The notes under the pieces: generated by a model | What the model saw: the letters and a program-made list of their open reading frames with translations, nothing else | The model's database searches: none | Told to the model about the DNA's origin: nothing | NCBI GenBank assembly: GCA_050694055.1 | Contig: JBOGWX010000057.1 | Span: 1 to 25,147, forward strand | Reading direction: 5' to 3' | Length of the DNA stretch: 25,147 bases | Origin: WHSV01 sp050694055 | Lineage (GTDB): Bacteria; Actinomycetota; CADDZG01; WHSQ01 | Made by a program: the position numbers and the translations under genes | In this document: positions 22,660 through 25,147 of the stretch, one piece after another | Numbering within the stretch: the stretch's first letter is position 1 | How the letters are laid out: every line of letters starts with the position of its first letter

Positions 22660-24239
22660 TCGGAGCTCAGGCCGAGTTGCGAGCTCTCATCCTCTGCGAC
22701 GATCAGACCCCCGTGAGGTGCGGCGACCGGCAGCGCGACGGTGAATATCGAGCCCTGATCGACGACGCTGGTGACCTCGAGCCTTCCCTTCATCAACTCG
22801 ACGAGGCTCCTGGAGATGGTGAGTCCGAGGCCGAGCCCTTTCACGGGTGTCGCCTCCGCTCCCAACCGGTTGTAGGGCTCGAACAACTGACTCAACTTCT
22901 CGCGAGGGATTCCCGGCCCTTCGTCGGACACCGAGAGGTGCAGCTCTGACCCCTTTCGGAAACAGCCGACCGCTACGCGCCCTCCCGGCGAGTTGTACTT
23001 GATGGCATTAGAGATCAAGTTGATCAGCACTTGGTTCAGACGCCGTGGGTCGGCCAGGACGGTGGCCGTGGCGCACTCGCCGAGCGTGATCTCGACCTCG
23101 CTGTCGTGTTCCGCAGCGACCTGCGCCACCATCGCCACGGCCTCCCTTACGGCTCCCTCCACTCCGACCGGTTGCATGGAGATGGAGAGATTGCCGGCCT
23201 CAACGCGCGCGATGTCGAGCACGTCCTGGAGCACGTCACCGAGGTGATCTCCCGCCTGGCGTATCCGCTGCATGATCTCGATGTGTTCCGCCGCCAGGTC
23301 TTGATTCTCCATGTAGTGGGAGAAGCCGATCATGGCGGTCAAGGGCGTTCTCAGCTCGTGACTCGTCTTGGACAAGAAATCGCTCTTGGCCCAATTCGCC
23401 CTCTCGGCGGCGTCCTTGGCTCGTTCGGCCATCTCCTTTGCCTCGCGTAGGCTCTGTTCCCGGTCGGCGAGCAGGGTCGATGCCTGCCCAAGGGCCTCGG
23501 CAGCTTGACCCACCTCGTCGCGGCCCGCCGGGCGCGCCGGCAGGGGAGCACCCTGTGCCAGACGCCGCGCGCTGTCGGAGATGCGTTGGACCCGGTGCGA
23601 GATGCCCGTGGTGAACAGCAGCATGGCGATCACGCCCCCGGTCAACCCCAGAGCGATGGAGCCGGCGAAAACGATGCGTAGATCTCGTTGCGAGTCGTCC
23701 ACCTGGTCGAGCCGTTCGGAGAGCAGATTCTCTTCTTCGTCCAGCATGGCCCCCAGCTCGGTGCGCAGCCGTTGCATGAGCCGGTCATCGCGCTCGAGGA
23801 TGTGCTGACGCAGCGCGCCGGGCTGAGTCGCAGCAGATCGAAGCTCCGCGAGCACCTCGAGCTTTCGTCCGGCGAGAAAGCGGATGTCGGCGGCGCGCAC
23901 GACCTGCGAGGTGTTGTCGCCCACGATCCTCTCCAGCGTCGCCAGAGCAGCGGGGAGCTCCTCGAAGGCCGCTTCGTAGGGATCGAGGAAGGACCTGTCT
24001 TTTGACAGGTCATAGCCGCGCACCCCCGTCTCCGCGTCGAGCAGCAGGTTGAGGACGGTCTGGATCTGATTGCGCGCGCGTACGGCCTCGTCGCTCGCCC
24101 GCTTTCTCTCGTCCGCCTCGGTCTGCACCAGATAACCGAAAAGCGTCGCGGTCACCAGAGCCGCAACCGGAAGCGAGACGACGACCAGACCCTTGCGCCG
24201 CAAGGGCAGGTTGGCCCACTTGGAGGAGATCCGACCCAT
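22656..24239 (-). CDS. Membrane sensor histidine kinase (CHASE3-HAMP-HisKA-HATPase)
   Basis: The start is set at ATG 24239, giving 527 residues; the frame is open to 24470 but that extension has no helix or codon pattern of a protein. Helix 1 lies at about 17-38. A CHASE3-type sensor at about 50-185 contains LLLDAETGVRGYDL and SFLDPYEAAFEELP. Helix 2 lies at about 188-212, followed by HAMP. A coiled coil rich in Ala/Glu/Lys leads to the H-box SHELRTPLTAM with His294. N-box LINLISNAIKYNSPGG, G1 SDEGPGIP and G2 KGLGLGLTIS complete the ATPase domain. There is no receiver domain and no response regulator gene in the window. CHASE3 is an extracytoplasmic domain with mostly unknown ligands. The kinase may feed the Roadblock-GTPase system, as conservon kinases do, but only proximity supports this. 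Confidence 0.93.
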   Translation of the reverse strand: MGRISSKWANLPLRRKGLVVVSLPVAALVTATLFGYLVQTEADERKRASDEAVRARNQIQTVLNLLLDAETGVRGYDLSKDRSFLDPYEAAFEELPAALATLERIVGDNTSQVVRAADIRFLAGRKLEVLAELRSAATQPGALRQHILERDDRLMQRLRTELGAMLDEEENLLSERLDQVDDSQRDLRIVFAGSIALGLTGGVIAMLLFTTGISHRVQRISDSARRLAQGAPLPARPAGRDEVGQAAEALGQASTLLADREQSLREAKEMAERAKDAAERANWAKSDFLSKTSHELRTPLTAMIGFSHYMENQDLAAEHIEIMQRIRQAGDHLGDVLQDVLDIARVEAGNLSISMQPVGVEGAVREAVAMVAQVAAEHDSEVEITLGECATATVLADPRRLNQVLINLISNAIKYNSPGGRVAVGCFRKGSELHLSVSDEGPGIPREKLSQLFEPYNRLGAEATPVKGLGLGLTISRSLVELMKGRLEVTSVVDQGSIFTVALPVAAPHGGLIVAEDESSQLGLSSD

Positions 24240-24522
24240 TATGCAGATCGTCACCGTTTGATGCACGTCTTGTAAAGGCCCAACTCGCGAACAAAGCGTC
24301 CAGAGGGTGCTTCCCGTCGGAGATCGTCGGCTCTTGCGGCACCGCGTACCGGTTTGAGGCAAACTTCGCTCGCTTTGTTCCGCATAACGAGACATCCTGA
24401 GCAATGTTTGCCAATGTCGAGCGGGCGACGAGTCGTCATGACGCCGTTGCGACAAGGTCGATCGCCGCATGACAAAGGACCCGGAGGGTCGGCCGGGTCC
24501 TTGTCTTTCAGGAGGGGAGTGC
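24240..24522 (-). other. Non-coding gap between the acidic-repeat gene and the histidine kinase, with a possible structured leader
   Basis: This 283-base stretch has no convincing gene. It holds the terminator at 24471-24505 and, nearer the kinase, GGCAAAC (24358-24364) complementary to GTTTGCC (24406-24412), which encloses a smaller CTCG/CGAG stem. Together they could form a structured leader of the kinase mRNA. CATAAT overlaps the kinase ATG on the minus strand and might be a -10 box, but it would start transcription inside the gene. No known riboswitch pattern was recognised. Confidence 0.35.
24471..24505 (-). terminator. Intrinsic terminator-like hairpin after the acidic-repeat gene
   Basis: GACAAAGGACCCGG (24471-24484) pairs with CCGGGTCCTTGTC (24493-24505) with one bulged A and an 8-base loop, a 13-base-pair GC-rich stem. 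It lies 17 bases beyond the stop codon of the minus-strand acidic-repeat gene, as expected for its terminator. T residues are few on the minus strand (CCTTTGTC); on the plus strand TCTTTC follows. It also insulates the kinase gene from readthrough. Confidence 0.7.
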
Positions 24523-25147
24523 TCAGCGGAGGAGGTCTGAGAGCTCCCGTACCAGAGATGACCTATCGAGCTTGATGTCCTTCAAAGCCTCGGCAGGAGC
24601 GGCTTCGCCGTCCGATGCCGGAGCCTGTGGGTCTGAGGCATTACCAACCGGAGATTCGGGTGCTTGCTGCGGGTTTGCGGTCGCTTCGTTAGATGGAGGC
24701 GGGGGCGGAGACTCGGCCGTAAGGGACTCCGTCGCCGGCATCTCCGGAGTCTCGGTCGCGGGCTCTGAGCTGGTCGGTTCGAAGCCTTCCTGAGCCTCGT
24801 GGACCGGCTCGGCAACCGGCTCGAGGTCGTCGGGCTCGGCAACCGGCTCGAGGTCGTCGGGCTCGGCAACCGGCTCGAGGTCGTCGGGCTCGGCAACCGG
24901 CTCGGCCTCGTACTGTTCGGTAACCGGCTCGAGGTCGTCGGGCTCCGCAACCGGCTCGGCCTCGTACTGTTCGGTAACCGGCTCGAGGTCGTCGGGCTCG
25001 GCAACCGGCTCGGCCTCGTACTGTTCGGTAACCGGCTCGTGGGCCTCGGCAACCGGCTCGTGGGCCTCGGCAACCGGCTCGTGGTCCTCGGCAACCGGCT
25101 CGTGGTCCTCGGCATCCGGCTCGAGGTCGTCGGGCTCAGCATCCGGC
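24523..25147 (-). CDS. C-terminal part of an acidic tandem-repeat protein, cut by the window edge
   Basis: The minus strand is open from the right edge to a TGA at 24523-24525, giving 207 residues without a start, so the N-terminus lies outside. The first 115 residues or so are acidic tandem repeats: EPVAEPDDL and EPVTEQYEA (nine residues each) and EPVAEAH or EPVAEDH (seven residues). A Ser/Pro/Ala/Glu-rich linker with a run of five prolines follows. It ends in KDIKLDRSSLVRELSDLLR. That ending resembles VDRSAVVRELAGLF near the C-terminus of the DUF4388 protein at 17683, so this may be a second DUF4388 or Roadblock-type protein of the same system. The hidden N-terminus would decide. Repeats in DNA and reading frame agree, which supports this frame over the Arg/Pro/Ser-rich alternative. 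Confidence 0.78.
   Translation of the reverse strand, partial: PDAEPDDLEPDAEDHEPVAEDHEPVAEAHEPVAEAHEPVTEQYEAEPVAEPDDLEPVTEQYEAEPVAEPDDLEPVTEQYEAEPVAEPDDLEPVAEPDDLEPVAEPDDLEPVAEPVHEAQEGFEPTSSEPATETPEMPATESLTAESPPPPPSNEATANPQQAPESPVGNASDPQAPASDGEAAPAEALKDIKLDRSSLVRELSDLLR
24804..25147 (-). repeat. In-frame tandem repeats of 27 and 21 bases
   Basis: Units of 27 bases (coding EPVAEPDDL or EPVTEQYEA) and 21 bases (EPVAEAH/EPVAEDH) follow one another to the right edge, with few point differences. All unit lengths are multiples of three, so copy-number change keeps the frame. The near identity of neighbouring units suggests recent slippage or recombination. There are no unique spacers, so this is not a CRISPR array. 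Confidence 0.92.

Noticed and set aside
24240..24470. Upstream in-frame extension of the histidine kinase by 77 residues
   Set aside because: The stretch has no hydrophobic or conserved segment and poor codon pattern, while MGRISSKW followed by a membrane helix is a normal kinase beginning.
24582..25142. Arg/Pro/Ser-rich minus-strand frame (repeats of the SRLPSPTTS type)
   Set aside because: It is a frame-shifted reading of the acidic repeats; only the acidic frame ends with the motif shared with the DUF4388 protein followed by a terminator.
24804..25147. Regular repeats that could be taken for a CRISPR array
   Set aside because: Units are 21 or 27 bases, directly adjacent, with no unique spacers, and they read through in one frame as EPV-type peptide repeats.

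Overview
The window is a GC-rich, tightly packed chromosomal segment. The gene set points to an uncultured or deep-branching member of the Actinomycetota. The signs are a DUF222/HNH (13E12-type) gene, a fused SecDF, a two-gene (split) transketolase, an alaS-ruvX-mltG-aroE operon, a Roadblock/DUF4388/small-GTPase cluster next to a type IV pilus ATPase, several leaderless-looking -10 boxes, and frequent GTG/TTG starts. This placement is inferred from gene content only; no rRNA or tRNA gene was seen.

Left edge (1-1154): the 5' part of a DUF222/HNH gene runs off the left end on the minus strand. Next comes a decayed IS630-family transposase tail with a frameshift, an internal deletion and a nonsense codon, then a small two-helix membrane protein of unknown function. 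Housekeeping block (1206-9103): secDF, a minus-strand transketolase pair, an unknown membrane-anchored protein, and hisS-aspS. The aspartyl-tRNA synthetase carries the His/Gly pair linked to non-discriminating enzymes. A RES-Xre toxin-antitoxin pair (9100-10134) lies between aspS and rarA. It has a readable promoter whose -10 box lies inside a perfect palindrome.

Right half: rarA, a tiny membrane protein, then alaS-ruvX-mltG-aroE, in which three successive junctions share a 4-base stop/start overlap. The most interesting part is 16891-21681: a Roadblock/LC7 protein with a long Gln/Glu/Pro/Trp tail, a DUF4388 protein, an MglA/CvnD-like GTPase, a small Pro/Ala/Arg-rich protein, and PilB. Both the DUF4388 protein and PilB show the 24+5+24-residue layout of the c-di-GMP-binding MshEN motif. 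This suggests a polarity or motility switch in which a Roadblock-GTPase pair and c-di-GMP act on the pilus motor.

Downstream are an orphan OpuAC-type substrate-binding protein, a CHASE3-HAMP histidine kinase on the minus strand, a terminator hairpin, and the 3' end of an acidic tandem-repeat protein. The last four-part link is a short C-terminal motif (DRS-x2-VREL-x2-L) in that acidic protein, which also occurs near the C-terminus of the DUF4388 protein and ties this edge to the same system. All three convergent gene junctions in the window overlap by 4 bases at their stop codons.
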